Shown here: piece after piece, positions 22,927 through 34,326 of the stretch
Layout of the letters: every line of letters starts with the position of its first letter
Position numbering within the stretch: position 1 is the first letter of the stretch
DNA from: Petunia secreta
Lineage: Eukaryota; Streptophyta; Magnoliopsida; Solanales; Solanaceae
Reading direction: 5' to 3'
DNA length: 64,000 nt
NCBI GenBank assembly: GCA_029990175.1
Contig: JARKIP010000065.1
Span: forward strand, 24,778,501 to 24,842,500
Notes under the pieces: generated by a model
Database searches by the model: none
Told to the model about the DNA's origin: nothing
Seen by the model: the letters and a program-made list of their open reading frames with translations, nothing else
Position numbers and translations under genes: made by a program

Positions 22927-23750
22927 TGATGCAGCCCAAAATGGCCTAAACGACAACCATCAAAAGCCAAGCTCGAGAGCACAAGGGTTACGAGTCAAGG
23001 CCTCCGGGAACGTCTTGAAAGATCATGCATTGGAGCGCCAAGGACGGAGGAAAACAGGGCAGGAAACTGGGCAGCCCAAAACAGGGCAAAATAGGGGAGC
23101 ACACTGGGAGCTCACTGCCTGACGAAGGACAAGTGTTCTTCGCGATCGTGCCCATCCCTGCGCGATCGCGAAGGGTACTTCATTGCCTTGCGCGACAGCG
23201 TGCTAGATCGCATGATCGCGAAGGATTAAAGCCCAGTCCCATCGATCTCTGCGCGACAGCGCCCACCAAGCGCGATCGCAATGCCTTGAGAAATGTTCTG
23301 TGCGATCGCGAGCCTCCTGGCACGATCGCGATGAAGAGAACCTGAGCAGCGGACCAGAATCAGCTTCAGGGCCATTTTTGTCCATTTAACAATGTAAATG
23401 TATATATAGCACGTTTACTCTTCATTTCAGGGGTTAGCCATTGTTTAGAAGATAGAATTGAGAGAGAACATTGAAGAGGCCGAGCCCTTCTTGTTTGAGC
23501 CCGAGGCTCGTGTATGTCTCGACTTGGAACCTATGGAGATCGACACCTAGTTTGATTTCATTGTAAGGTTCGAGTTTCCCTTCTCCCTTTTGAATTATAT
23601 TAACGTTAGTAAATTGAATTCGTTTCTTTCTTCTATTTCTTGCCTTCCTAGTCTCTAATTTCTCGATATCCTAGATATCTCGTATCTTGTTTTTATCGGT
23701 TCCGCATTGTATGTATCGTGTTTAGCTTCCGCGTGTTTTGCCCTGCATCA
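22927..23750 (+). repeat. 5' LTR of element C
   Basis: 824 bp. U3 array of CGCGATCGCG-type palindromes at 23140-23335, then a TATA stretch (GTATATATAG, ~23400). Ends CCCTGCATCA. Confidence 0.93.
23140..23335 (+). repeat. CGCGATCGCG motif array in U3 of element C
   Basis: Six to eight copies of the 10-bp palindrome or near copies in phrases such as TTCGCGATCG and GCGCGACAGCG, all upstream of the TATA stretch. A matching block occurs in the leader at 24238-24350. Confidence 0.85.
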
Positions 23751-23751
23751 G

Positions 23752-23764
23752 TTGGTATCAGAGC
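23752..23764 (+). promoter_or_regulatory. primer-binding site of element C (tRNA-iMet)
   Basis: TTGGTATCAGAGC one base after the 5' LTR. Confidence 0.88.
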
Positions 23765-24854
23765 AAGGCTCGGGTTATGTTCTTACAAACCCCCGTTCCT
23801 TGTTCATCATGTTAGTATCATTGTTGTTGTTGTGTTGTTCTTGAAAAATTGAAGAAAAACAAAAATATTGAAAAACTAGAAAACTTGACAAAATTTGGTC
23901 GAGCGGGTTGGATACGAATCCCCGAGTGTTAAAAAGTAGTGGAGTTTGTTCCTTATTGTATTCCTGTCGTTTTGATACCTATATCTCGTGTTTTGGTGTT
24001 ACGAATCAAAATTTCCAAAATCAAAATCCAAAAGTTTGAAAATTTCTTCAAAACACTTCAATCTTGAATCGAAGCTTGTTGTTGTTGTTTGGGGTTGAAA
24101 AACTATTGGGGATTGATGATATTAGTTTTATACACCTTTGGGTATCGTTGGTTTGAGTATTGGGTTGAAATCGAGCCAAAAATTTGGCCAAAATCGCCAA
24201 AAAAACCCGTTTTTGAGCTGCTGTGAAAGTGCAGGAATTAACCCTTCGCGATCGCGAAGAGCAATTCGCGCGATAGCGAAGAGCAAAATTATTTTTTGAA
24301 AAATTAACCCCTTCGCGATTGCGCGCGTCTGGTCGCGATAGCGAAGAACAAAAAATTTTCAGAATTCCAGTTTTGGGACAGAACGTTCGCAACGGCTTCC
24401 GAACAGTTTCCAAACATCTAAACTCCAATTGGACCATTAAATATGATGAGTTTGTAGATCACAAAAGAAATTTCATCCGATTCCAAATCCGTTTGGTGCC
24501 AATTCGAGTCAAATCTTTTGTGTCCCATTTTCTACCGTACCTCTTGGTTAGTGTTTTGAAGGTAATTGGCCTACTTGAAAGACACTAATCCTTTAGCGTA
24601 TTAGGTATTCGTGCGTAGAGGAGATTAGAATTCAAAGAAGAGTCGTAGAACTCCTTTTGGCCTCAAGTGCGCACTTTAAATAGCCGTCCGTACATAGAGT
24701 CTCATTAATTCCACTCCGAACTTTAACTTGGACATGCTAGTTGTGATTACCTTGGTTCCCAAGTTGATAAGGCCTCGCTCTTGAGTGTACATATATTGAG
24801 TGATACACGTGAGGGAGTGACTTTTGGGAGGTTTTGTTCTTTGGTGTTACAACA
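23765..24854 (+). other. untranslated leader of element C
   Basis: No supported ORF. Contains CGCGATCGCG-type motifs at 24238-24350 and a block (GTGCGTAGAGGAGATTAGAA, 24610-24720) homologous to the leaders of F, E, D and H, although the coding start downstream is different. Confidence 0.7.
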
Positions 24855-27800
24855 ATGTCGGATGTTGAGTGTGTGGATTATGGCTCATGTGGCGATGATG
24901 CGAGTTGCTATGACTCGTATGGTGATGATGGAGACTATGGTTCCTACGAGAGTGATGATGGCCATTACTATGATGTGGCTCCTATGTTGATGAAGCGGTT
25001 CACTATGATGATCGTGAGGTTGATGACGACTATGAAGCTCATGAAGATGAATTTGATGAATCTAATGCTTCTAGTCAAGAACCCGAGGATGGTGACGCTT
25101 CAAGGTATGATGATCCTACTTACTCTTCTTGTGAAGAATTTGACATTGATGATAGTGACATAGGTAGAGTTGATGATGATGTTGAACATATGGGTTATTC
25201 TTATGCATCTTCTCTTAGTGTTGCTAGTGGAGTACAAAGGAGTAGTACAGGACCTTCCATTAGTGTGGGAGGTGGTGGTGGTTGTTCCATGGGGAAGGAG
25301 AAGCTTGCATCTTCTAGGTACGCTAAGCGACCTAATGCTTCTAATTCCCATGTGCAGGTTGGTTTGAGGGATGGTGTTTCTTTTGCTACTAAGGGCTTGA
25401 ATTGTTCTTTCAATGCCTTGAAGGGTAGTAGTAGGAGTAGTACTGTGGGCTATGGAACCGAGGCTACAGGCACTTATGGGTTCCATGGCGAGGGTCCTTC
25501 CTCGACTTCCAACAACATTTCTAATGTTGGAAGAGTGACGGGAAGTGGAGATTGTTCTAGTGGTGATGCCACTAGGGGAGTGATAAGGAAGACCCAAGTT
25601 GTTGGTGTTGATAGCTATGGGCATTCAAGTTCTCTCTTGGATGCATCTCTAGGAAACTTGGGTAGGAGGAGGTTCGTTGTTGAGGTGAATGGTATTGGAG
25701 GATACTTGATCAAAATTGATGAGACCGATGCCAATTGTATTAGCGCCTCTTTGGTTGAAAAATTGAGGATACCATGCCGTAAGCTAGAGGATCCTTATGA
25801 GCATGAGGGAGTGTGGGTTTCCAAGGAAGCTCGGGTACTTCTATCTCATAGGAATTATAGATGTGACGTGTGGTGTGGTGTGTATCCAATGCGACATGTT
25901 GATATTTGGCTAGGTGAGCCATGGTTGCAAGACAAGAGGGTGCAATATAGTGTGATGAAGGATGCGTATCTCGTGGGCATAGGGCAAAGGGTTCATGACT
26001 TTGTGCCTTATCGGGCAAGGGGCCAAGTGCCTACTAGTGCACCTTCTTTGGCAAAGCAAAGGAGCAAGGAGCAAGGACTTCATTCCATGGGATACAATGT
26101 GCAAACAAGAAGTCCTACAAACACAAGCAATGGTGGGACATGTGCTAGAAAAGGGTTGATAGACATCAACAAGGTGAACCCGAAACCACAAGTTTCAATT
26201 CCAAATGGTTCACCAACGAAGAAGAAGGAGACGTCAAGTGATGAGTCTCCTAGTCCTAGATTCCGGGTTAACGTGAAAAGTCCACCTACTCCGGCTATGG
26301 GTATTCTTGGGCCTCGTCCCAATTCGCCCGAATTTGAGAGACAAAAGATTGAGAGGAGTAAGGGAGTGACCGGTGACATTCCTCGAGTGGAAAAAGGAGA
26401 GGATGTGTTGAGTGATGTAAGCGGGATGTCACCACCCGAATCTACACCTAGCCTTGAAAGAAAAATGAGGGAAAAGAAAGAGGGAAAAAAGAGTGAGGAC
26501 ACCACTTATTCTAACCTTAACCCTTTATCTTTTTCTTCTACTTGTGTGAGTACTTGTGTAGGTATTCTTGGAGGCAAACCGATGGAGCCTCAACCATGTT
26601 CCGTGATGGAAAGACAAGGTGAAGGAGATGCCAAATGTGATCTACAAGGAGGAGAAGCTAGCCATGACGTTTCAAGTACATTGAGTGAGCCCGGGTGCGA
26701 CTCAAGTGTAAGTGTTAGTTCTTCTTCCCATGAGCCTATTACTTCCTTGTCTTGTGTTAGTGTTTGTAACAACTCTATGCTAGTTGATGATTTGCATGAG
26801 TATAATGTGTTTGCAACTAGTGTAGAGCCTTCGGGTCAACTTGTGTGTGAAATTGGACCACTAGTTGAGAGTGTTGAAAAGCCACATCATGATGTGAGCT
26901 CGATTTTCACTGAACCTCTCTTTAGTGAAGAAGTCGTAGTTGACCTTGTTTGTGAACCTTGTTATGACACCCCACCCATATTTGATAAAGGTGAAGATGA
27001 ATTGCATGATAATCTTATTCTTCCCTTTGATTGCTTAATTGATAGTGGTGGTCTCTTGTGTCGTAGTGAGGGTGGATTTGATCTTGAGGAGTCTCTAGAG
27101 TGTGAGATGGATTGATTCATTTTTGATGACTCCTCGAGTGAGAGTGAAGGACCTAGTCTTGATACTATGCTCTTGTGTGACCATGAATTTGAGGTGCATG
27201 TTTTCACATTTCTAATGTTTGAAGGCAATCTCATTTGTGGTGGTGAATTATATCGGACTAGGGTCGGTAGTAGAGTCGAACCTCCATGGTTTGTCAAGTT
27301 AGGCTCTATGGATGATCCAACATTTGGAACTCCAAGTGAGGAGAGTAGTCTTGATATTGGTCGTATTGACCTTTCTTCTAGTGGTCCTAGCCTTCGTTGT
27401 GTGGACTATAATGATGAAGAACCTATTTTGGAGACTTTCCTTTGGAGTTTGACTAGTGAGGAGGATTGTCTTGGAGTTGATTTGGGAGGTGAGGAGGTAC
27501 CTCTCGGTGTGTGTAAGAATGCTCTTAAGAAGGGGAGTGGAGTAGTCGATGTTAGTTGTGAGTTGAACTATTTTACTTACTCCATCCCATGTGTTGAGAA
27601 CACCTTGAGTGTTGGGCACGCCAAAGCCAATGTGTCACATTGTGATAAACTTGATTTGAAGGCTTGGTGTGTTGGTCATGGGCTTAGGGGTCGTGGGGAA
27701 TTTAATTGCTACATGCATATCCTTGATCTCTTTGCTTGTTTTGATTATGAGTGCTTGTTCTTGTCGAGCCAAGAATTTGTTGTCTCTTTTGGGGACATAA

Positions 27801-27877
27801 GCTTTTTCATAGGTATTAATGCTTGGCTCTATCACAAGAGTGTGTTTTCCACACCACTTGCACTTATTCTTGCTTAA
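24855..27877 (+). pseudogene. element C polyprotein: acidic N-terminus, degenerate protease, region X
   Basis: ATG at 24855 (MSDVECVDYG) sits where gag ATGs sit in relatives, but the product is a Tyr/Asp/Glu-rich stretch, not a gag domain. One frameshift near 24980 joins it to the frame that is open from 25190. Around 25660-25960 the frame gives GRRRFVVEVNG, LIKIDETDA and WLGEPWLQDKRV, which aligns with the protease of H (VVDSGS ... LFGRPW), but the DSG catalytic motif is changed to DET. No CCHC knuckle is seen. Region X follows (VTGDIP, HHDVSSIF, CYDTPPIFD). TGA at 27113-27115 lies where element I has Arg in ECEMDRF. The frame then continues 27116-27877 (GGELYRTRV, LKKGSGVVDVSCE, INAWLYHKSVFST). 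Confidence 0.72.
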
Positions 27878-27941
27878 GCTAACCTACTCGTGAAGTAGGG
27901 AGTTTTGGTTGTGCTTGCTTTGATTGTAGGTTTTGATGGTT

Positions 27942-27978
27942 CGATTTCGAGGACAAAATCCTTTCAAGAAGGGGAGGA
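27942..27978 (+). promoter_or_regulatory. hairpin and polypurine tract of element C
   Basis: GATTTCGAGGACAAAATC (one stem base changed from the consensus) followed by AAGAAGGGGAGGA abutting the 3' LTR. Confidence 0.78.
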
Positions 27979-28803
27979 TGATGCAGCCCAAAATGGCCTA
28001 AACGACAACCATCAAAAGTCAAGCTCGAGAGCACAAGGGTTACGAGTCAAGGCCTCCGGGAACGTCTTGAAAGATCATGCATTGGAGCGCCAAGGACGGA
28101 GGAAAACAGGGCAGAAAACTGGGCAGCCCAAAACAGGGCAAAACAGGGGAGCACACTGGGAGCTCACTGCCTGACGAAGGACAAGTGTTCTTCGCGATCG
28201 CGCCTATCCCTGCGCGATCGCGAAGGGTACTTCATTGCCTTGCGCGACAGTGTACTAGATCGCGCGATCGCGAAGGATTGAAGCCCAGTCCCATCGATCT
28301 CTGCGCGACAGCGTCCCACCAAGCGCGATCGCGATGCCTTGAGAAATGTTCTGCGCGATCGCGAGCCTCCTGGCGCGATCGCGATGAAGAGAACCTGAGC
28401 AGCGGACCAGAATCAGCTTCAGGGCCATTTTTGTCCATTTAACAATGTAAATGTATATATAGCACATTTACTCTTCATTTCAGGGGTTAGCCATTGTTTA
28501 GAAGATAGAATTGAGAGAGAACATTGAAGAGGCCGAGCCCTTCTTGTTTGAGCCCGAGGCTCGTGTATGTCTCGACTTGGAACCTATGGAGATCGATACC
28601 TAGTTTGATTCCATTGTAAGGTTCGAGTTTCCCTTCTCCCTTTTGAATTCGATTAACGTTAGTAAATTGAATTCGTTTCTTTCTTCTATTTCTTTCCTTC
28701 CTAGTCTCTAATTTCTCGATATCCTAGATATCTCGTATCTTGTTTTTATCGGTTCCACATTGTATGTATCGTGTTTAGCTTCCGCGTGTTTTGCCCTGCA
28801 TCA
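27979..28803 (+). repeat. 3' LTR of element C
   Basis: 825 bp, closely matching the 5' LTR. The CGATCG motifs at 28190-28385 are better preserved here (GCGCGATCGCG) than in the 5' copy, where several are degraded by single changes (e.g. CATGATCGCG). Confidence 0.93.
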
Positions 28804-29115
28804 TATACAGTATACCAAAAAAGGTATACAGTATACTCCAAATGGTATGCAATTAAAACATGCCTCCTATTAACTTAGACACAAATTAACATGGTATACC
28901 CGAAAAGGTATACACTATATTAAAAAAAGTATATAGTTATAACTAAAAAATAGTTGGGGCAAGTCTAGTGGAACAAATTAAATTGGTATACCAGAAAAGG
29001 TATACTGCACACTAAAAAGGTATACAGTGTACTCCGAACAGTATGCAATTAAAGCATGGCTCCTATTAACTTACACACAAATTAACTTGGTATACTAAAA
29101 AAGTATACAGTATAC
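28804..29115. repeat. GTATAC motif array III, right part
   Basis: Continuation of the array at 22455-22926 after element C. GTATAC and GGTATACC copies recur in AAAAAGGTATACAGTATAC phrases up to about 29115. Confidence 0.85.
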
Positions 29116-29621
29116 TAAAAAAGTTATACAGTTAAAAGTAAAACATGGAAATGGTCTCATATAAACTAGCTAACACAAATAACTGGTATACCAATGCTTA
29201 TTGTAGAGACGTGGCATAAGCATTAGCTTAATTTGAGAGTGTAAATGTTCATGCTATTTTTAGTTCAAATGTGATATTAAGTTTTTCTGTAACATAGTTA
29301 AAGTGGTGTACCAACGAATTATACTGTAAAGTAAAGTGTATACAGTACATAAATAAGTTGTCAACTTCTTGTCAACATGGTAGAGAACAGATAAACTTGT
29401 CGACACTAAAGTAAAGCCAGCAAAAGAATACAGTAAACTAGAAAAAACATCAGCACTAAAAGTAATAAAACACATTGCACAGTAATAGCAGACTTATACA
29501 TATGAAGAAAGCCACCACTTCTAGTAGTTCAAAAAGAAAGCTTCAAAATACACCAATTCAGTTATACCTAGTGATCAAATATACAGAAGAAACGGGCAAC
29601 ATTATGAGAGAACTAGTGTTT
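29116..29621. other. AT-rich 3' flank of ULP-3
   Basis: No gene supported. A few isolated GTATAC-like sites (e.g. 29330) remain. Confidence 0.5.
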
Positions 29622-32415
29622 CTACATCATTCCTCTCTTGCGCTTCTTTTGTTGACAAGGTTGATCTACTGTTACTAAGTCCTCACAGTCACTAAATTCT
29701 TTGTTCTCCACTTTCTGTCTGCCATAATCCCACAGTAGAACAACATATCTCTCTCTATAGGTCTCTAGACAAAAAACTTCATCAAAAAGAGGGGTATTCT
29801 CAATCAGGTGCTCTGCAAACGCAGCAACACACGGTCCACAGTCCCTGTACATTATACAAAAAAATGTCATAAGAAACATAACTGTACAAACAATGATACA
29901 GTCTAAGAATATCTCTCACAAAAAGACTTACACATCTTGCACTAGAGGCACATTTTGATATACTCAATCTGAAAAGGATCTTTCAATGACTTTCCATTCT
30001 ACAACCCTTCTTCTAAAACAAGGTCGTCCCTCTGATTATAAAAATTAGTTTTCTTCAAATATAATTGTAAGACAACAACATATGCAATTACTGCATTCTG
30101 GATAGAAACAGCCAACTCTGGATTCTGTAGCGAGTTGTACGCGTATATACACCTATCGTTGACTGGAAACCTCCCCATAATCCAAGAACCTTTTCCTAAC
30201 ACAAGAATGGGAAAAAGAACCTGATCAGCCTCATGCCAGGGAGTGTTGCACAAAAGCTCGTGTCTAAGAATGTATTCCTTCAAAGCTAAGGATGTGGCGG
30301 CTGGTTCTTCATTTACTCCCCCACTTAATTTCTTCTTATACAAGCTTTGAATGGCTTTGTCAAAGTTGGTGTCTGTAGTTGTCATCCTCACTTTGAGTCC
30401 AAATGTTTCCTTCTTCCGAAGGCAGTAGAAGATGACATCTAAATGCTGCAAAGGAGAAAAAACTCCATGTTGTATAAGAAGCAAATAATGTATATTAAAA
30501 AGGGAATACTAGTATACACAATTAGGGTATACACAATGTTGTATACTTGAAAAGCAGATACTACTATACCTTATCTAGTATACAGTTGAAATATACATCC
30601 TATTAAACCTATGCATACCACATCAGTAACTAAGCTGCCACACTTCTTCAATGTCCGAAACCACTTCTTGTCATTCACACTAGCAACCTCGGAATTATAC
30701 ATTGGACTGAGTGTGTCATGCTCTCTCTTACTATCAACAAAACAAGTTATAAGATCACAAAATGAAAACAAAAAAGATATGGAAAACAGCACAAATAAAA
30801 ACATAATGCAAAAACTCACTGCCCCCTTTTCTGATGCATAAAATCAGTATATGCAGCAGCAACAACTGGGGAAATGCCAGATCTGATACTATCTTTAAAT
30901 GGGAATCGTCCATATACAGCAGTTCCATCCTTTCCTTTGGATGGTTCTCCAACACCACATACACCAGAACTCCACTCTGAAACATATAGTGACTATTTTG
31001 CAGGTCCAGTTTTCCTCCTCCTTTGATAAATGACAAGTGTAGTGAAACCACCATCATCAATAATTTCAGTGGTAGCCTTTTTTTCATCAAGCAGACCATC
31101 AGTACAACCACTACCCGTAACTGCATAATTTATTGTTGCATCTACGACTTCATCCAATGAAACACCATCCAAAGGAACACAACCAAACCCAGCACCATCA
31201 AACCCAACAACACTTTTGTCACCATCGAAGACTAATGTTTTAATTTCAACTTGAGCATCCAGACCAGCACCACTATTGTCACCATCGAAGACTGATGTTT
31301 TAATATCATCTGGACTGCCTGAAGTTAACTTATGTATCTGCGACTCTGTCACACCGACATCATCATAACACAATCGCCCATGCTCTGATTTCTTACAACC
31401 AGCCCCACTACTCAGAGCATTAGAAGTTTCTTCTCTGGTTCTGGGACTACCAAAAGTGAGCTGATGCATCTGCATCTCTGTAATTCCAATATGTGCCTCA
31501 AGAGGTAATTTTTGACAAATGCCAGGACTCGTCTGAGGAGCAAAGGCTGGTTGAGTCAAAGGAGTATTTGGAATAACAACATCACAACTTAACACAAGAT
31601 CCACGAAACGTTGCTGCAAACCAATGCCATTGGGGGAGTTGCTTAGATGCACGCCATCAAGACTCGAGCACAGTTGGCTAGATGATTGTTTACAAGGACT
31701 GCCATAACCAACTGCAGGTGATAAAACTTCTTCATCCAAATGGAACCCTGCAAAAAAAATACAAATGTAATTATGCAGTTTACATCACTAACAAAGTACA
31801 TGTATTTAAAGGCAATGTTGTCCACTACCAAAGAAAGTACTAGTATACACAACATGGTATACATTAGCACAATACTTTAGCAAAATACTTGCATACCAGG
31901 AGTATTATTAGGGATGCTACCACCCATAAAGCCATGATCATTGTCATTCTGGCCAAATAAATCATGGTGTCTATCCATTCCATTACCAGGAAAATCTGTA
32001 TCATCATCATCCATGCGATCAACGTTACCCTTATCCTGGGGGAAAAAAACAAGTATAGTGCACCAACAAAAATAGAAACAACAAGAATTTCAAAAAAAAA
32101 AGAAGAAAATAAAAAGTACCTCTGAACCTGCCACAACTTGAGCTTTGGCAAGTGAAGCGATGGCAGCAACTAAGTCATTAACCTTGCCATCAAGATATTG
32201 CTTCACCTAAAAAAGAATATCTTTCTTGAAAGATTCAAACTCACTTGCAACCTAATGAAACAACACAAGACACAAAAAATCCAAACAGTAACAAGTTAAC
32301 AACCACTATTCATCAACATAAATAAACTTAAAAAAAATGCATACAATTTTCTTAATTTCTTCACTAGTAGCATTGCCACCAACAGTTCGATTCTGAGAAT
32401 CAGATATACTTCCTC
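29622..32415 (-). pseudogene. ULP-3: Ulp1-like protease gene with altered active site, 5' truncated
   Basis: Minus-strand multi-exon gene. Its 5' part (where DUF1985 would be) is cut off at 32415 by element E. Visible parts: Asp/Ser-rich linker exons (32170-31000), a WFRTLKKCGSLVTDV block (30670-30610), the Ulp1 core (30484-29999) and a last exon (29879-29622) with DCGPCVAAFAEHL and a basic tail (QQKKRKRGMM). Cys is present at 29838-29840. The expected catalytic His before Trp is Ser (GKGSW; 30185-30187), and the expected Asp (YDS) is Asn (YNS; 30134-30136). So it is probably not an active protease even if translated. GTATAC copies occur in introns near 30515-30590 and 31845-31860. Confidence 0.62.
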
Positions 32416-33121
32416 TGATGCGGGGCAAATCGAGCCAAGACACTTTCAACCGTGTACCAAGCTTGAAGGGTTCAAAGGACTAGAAGTCAAGAGTGTTGGA
32501 GGTGAATTGAACACGCGTCAAGAAGGTCCCAGACCAGGCACCCCGTCTAGGCCAAGCAGGCGCCCCGCCAAAGATGCACAGAAGCCAGGCGCTCCGCCTC
32601 AGCACCAGTCGGTCCGCCTGACCCAATCCACTGATCAAAAAGTAAGCGCTCTGCCTCAGAAAAGGGCGCTCCGCCCAAGACGCTTGACACCCGAGTTTTT
32701 AAGTGTGTAATGACTCTTTTGGCCATGCGTGGTCTATTTACTTAAAGCCTAATGTGTGGGCAATTTAGACCTTTTACTTAAGGTTGGAGAACCCCTATAA
32801 ATAGCCTAGCTTAGTCTATTTCAATACTTAGCTAATTTTGATGAATAATGAATATTGTGAAGAGTAGTATCTCTTGTTAATGAAAGAACCTTGTTTGGGA
32901 CTTGTTTTCTTCTAGTGGATTCTACATGAACTTCAATCCCTCCCCGATCATTCTACTTGTGGGTTCCTCGTGTGACTCGAGGGTAGCTGCTTAGTGTAGG
33001 TATTCCTTGAAAATCTCTCGAGGTGTATCGAAACTAGTTCTTCGGTGCTACTTGGGTTATTTGTTCAAACCACGTCTCGCTTTTATCTTTACTTTATCGC
33101 TTCCCTATTTTCCCTACATCA
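32416..33121 (+). repeat. 5' LTR of element E
   Basis: 706 bp, TGATGCGGGG...CCCTACATCA. U3 array of AGGCGCCCCGCC/AGGCGCTCCGCC motifs at 32525-32690, then CTATAAATAG near 32794. Confidence 0.88.
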
Positions 33122-33122
33122 G

Positions 33123-33136
33123 TTTGGTATCAGAGC
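33123..33136 (+). promoter_or_regulatory. primer-binding site of element E (tRNA-iMet)
   Basis: TTTGGTATCAGAGC one base after the LTR. Confidence 0.88.
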
Positions 33137-34326
33137 AAGGCTCGGTTTCGTTCTTACGAATCCACGTTCCTTGTTCATCGTATCTTTTCTTTTAGTTTCT
33201 TGTTGTTGAAGTTATTGAAAAGAAGAAAATACAAAAAAAATTGAAAAAGTTGAAAATCCAAAAAAAATTGACATAACTTTTTGGTGTGTTTGATTCATAT
33301 TATGGGTATTATTGGAGATTTATCCTTGTTGAAAACCCGTTGTTTGGGTACCTAAATCTCGTGGTTTGGGTTGGTATCAAGAAATATGAAGATTTGAAAA
33401 CCCCAATTTCTTAAAACCTTGATAAACCCTTGTTCTTGATGGTTTTGCTTTATTCTTGGGTTGATTGGTTGTTTGAATGTGGATTTGATTATCGAGGTTT
33501 GATCTAGATTGAAAAACGAACAATTTGATACCAATTTTGTGAGATTTGGAGTTGTATAACATCAAATTTGAAGAATCAAACCCACTTTTGAAACCCTTTT
33601 TGAAAACCCTCTTTGAATCTTTGGTTGATGATTGTGCATTGATTGTTGGGTGTTTGGGTGTGATAATCATTGGGATTTGAAGAGAATATCAATATACAAC
33701 TTTGGGTACCTCGGATTTGTGCAAAACATGATGAAATCAATCCAAAATTTGGGTTGAAATAGAAGAAAAACGGTGTTGGAAGAACAGGGGCCCGAGCTCC
33801 AGGCGCTTCGCCTGCCCTCCCCTACTGGTGAACTTGGTAGGTGCTCCGCCTGCCTAGGGGCGCTCTGCCCAAGGTACCGCCTACCCCCAGGCGTTCCGCC
33901 TAGTCCCTGAAGGTGTGGGATTGGGTAATTTTTCCTAGGTTTTCCTAATTCTTTGTTTGACTAACTTTCGACTAGTGCTTATCTAAGTAACTTCCATACT
34001 TAATTGGCACTAGTCCTTTGAGGTTTTAGGTAATTCGTGCCTAGATTGGAGAGTAGCACTCCAAAAAGATTCGTAGATTCTTTTGACTCAAGTCCTCACT
34101 TTAAAGTGCTTATCGTCCATTGACTTATATAAACTCCACTCACCACGGAGTACACTTGACTTGTAGATAGTTTGATTGAGTTGAGGATTGTTGTTCATCC
34201 ACGTGAAGCTTCTTGATTTAAGTTCGAGTGAAATATCCACCACCTTTAAACGAGTGAACCGAGTAAAACACAAGTGAGGGTGTGTGTGAGGTGATTTCAC
34301 TAACATTTGTTCTTTTTGTTGGTACA
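33137..34326 (+). other. untranslated leader of element E
   Basis: No ORF support. A second block of AGGCGCTTCGCCTG-type motifs at 33790-33905 matches the LTR motif type. Confidence 0.7.

Larger units (their letters stand above)
22927..28803 (+). mobile_element. LTR retrotransposon C, non-autonomous (atypical gag + region X)
   Basis: Complete 5.9-kb element with LTRs 22927-23750 and 27979-28803 (TGATGCAGCCC...CCCTGCATCA). The target duplication is TATAC at 22922-22926 and 28804-28808, inside the GTATAC array. Order: LTR, Met-tRNA primer site, 1.1-kb leader, acidic ORF, degenerate protease-like segment, region X, polypurine tract, LTR. No reverse transcriptase, RNase H or integrase. The LTRs differ at only a modest number of positions, so insertion is fairly recent. 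Confidence 0.93.

Noticed and set aside
23025..23467. ORFs of 60-106 residues on both strands within the LTRs of C (also 28077-28467)
   Set aside because: They are produced by the GC-rich CGATCG arrays, overlap each other on opposite strands and lie in LTR U3; no domain.
24048..24437. 129-residue minus-strand ORF in the leader of C
   Set aside because: Antisense to a retroelement leader, overlaps the CGATCG motif block; no family features.
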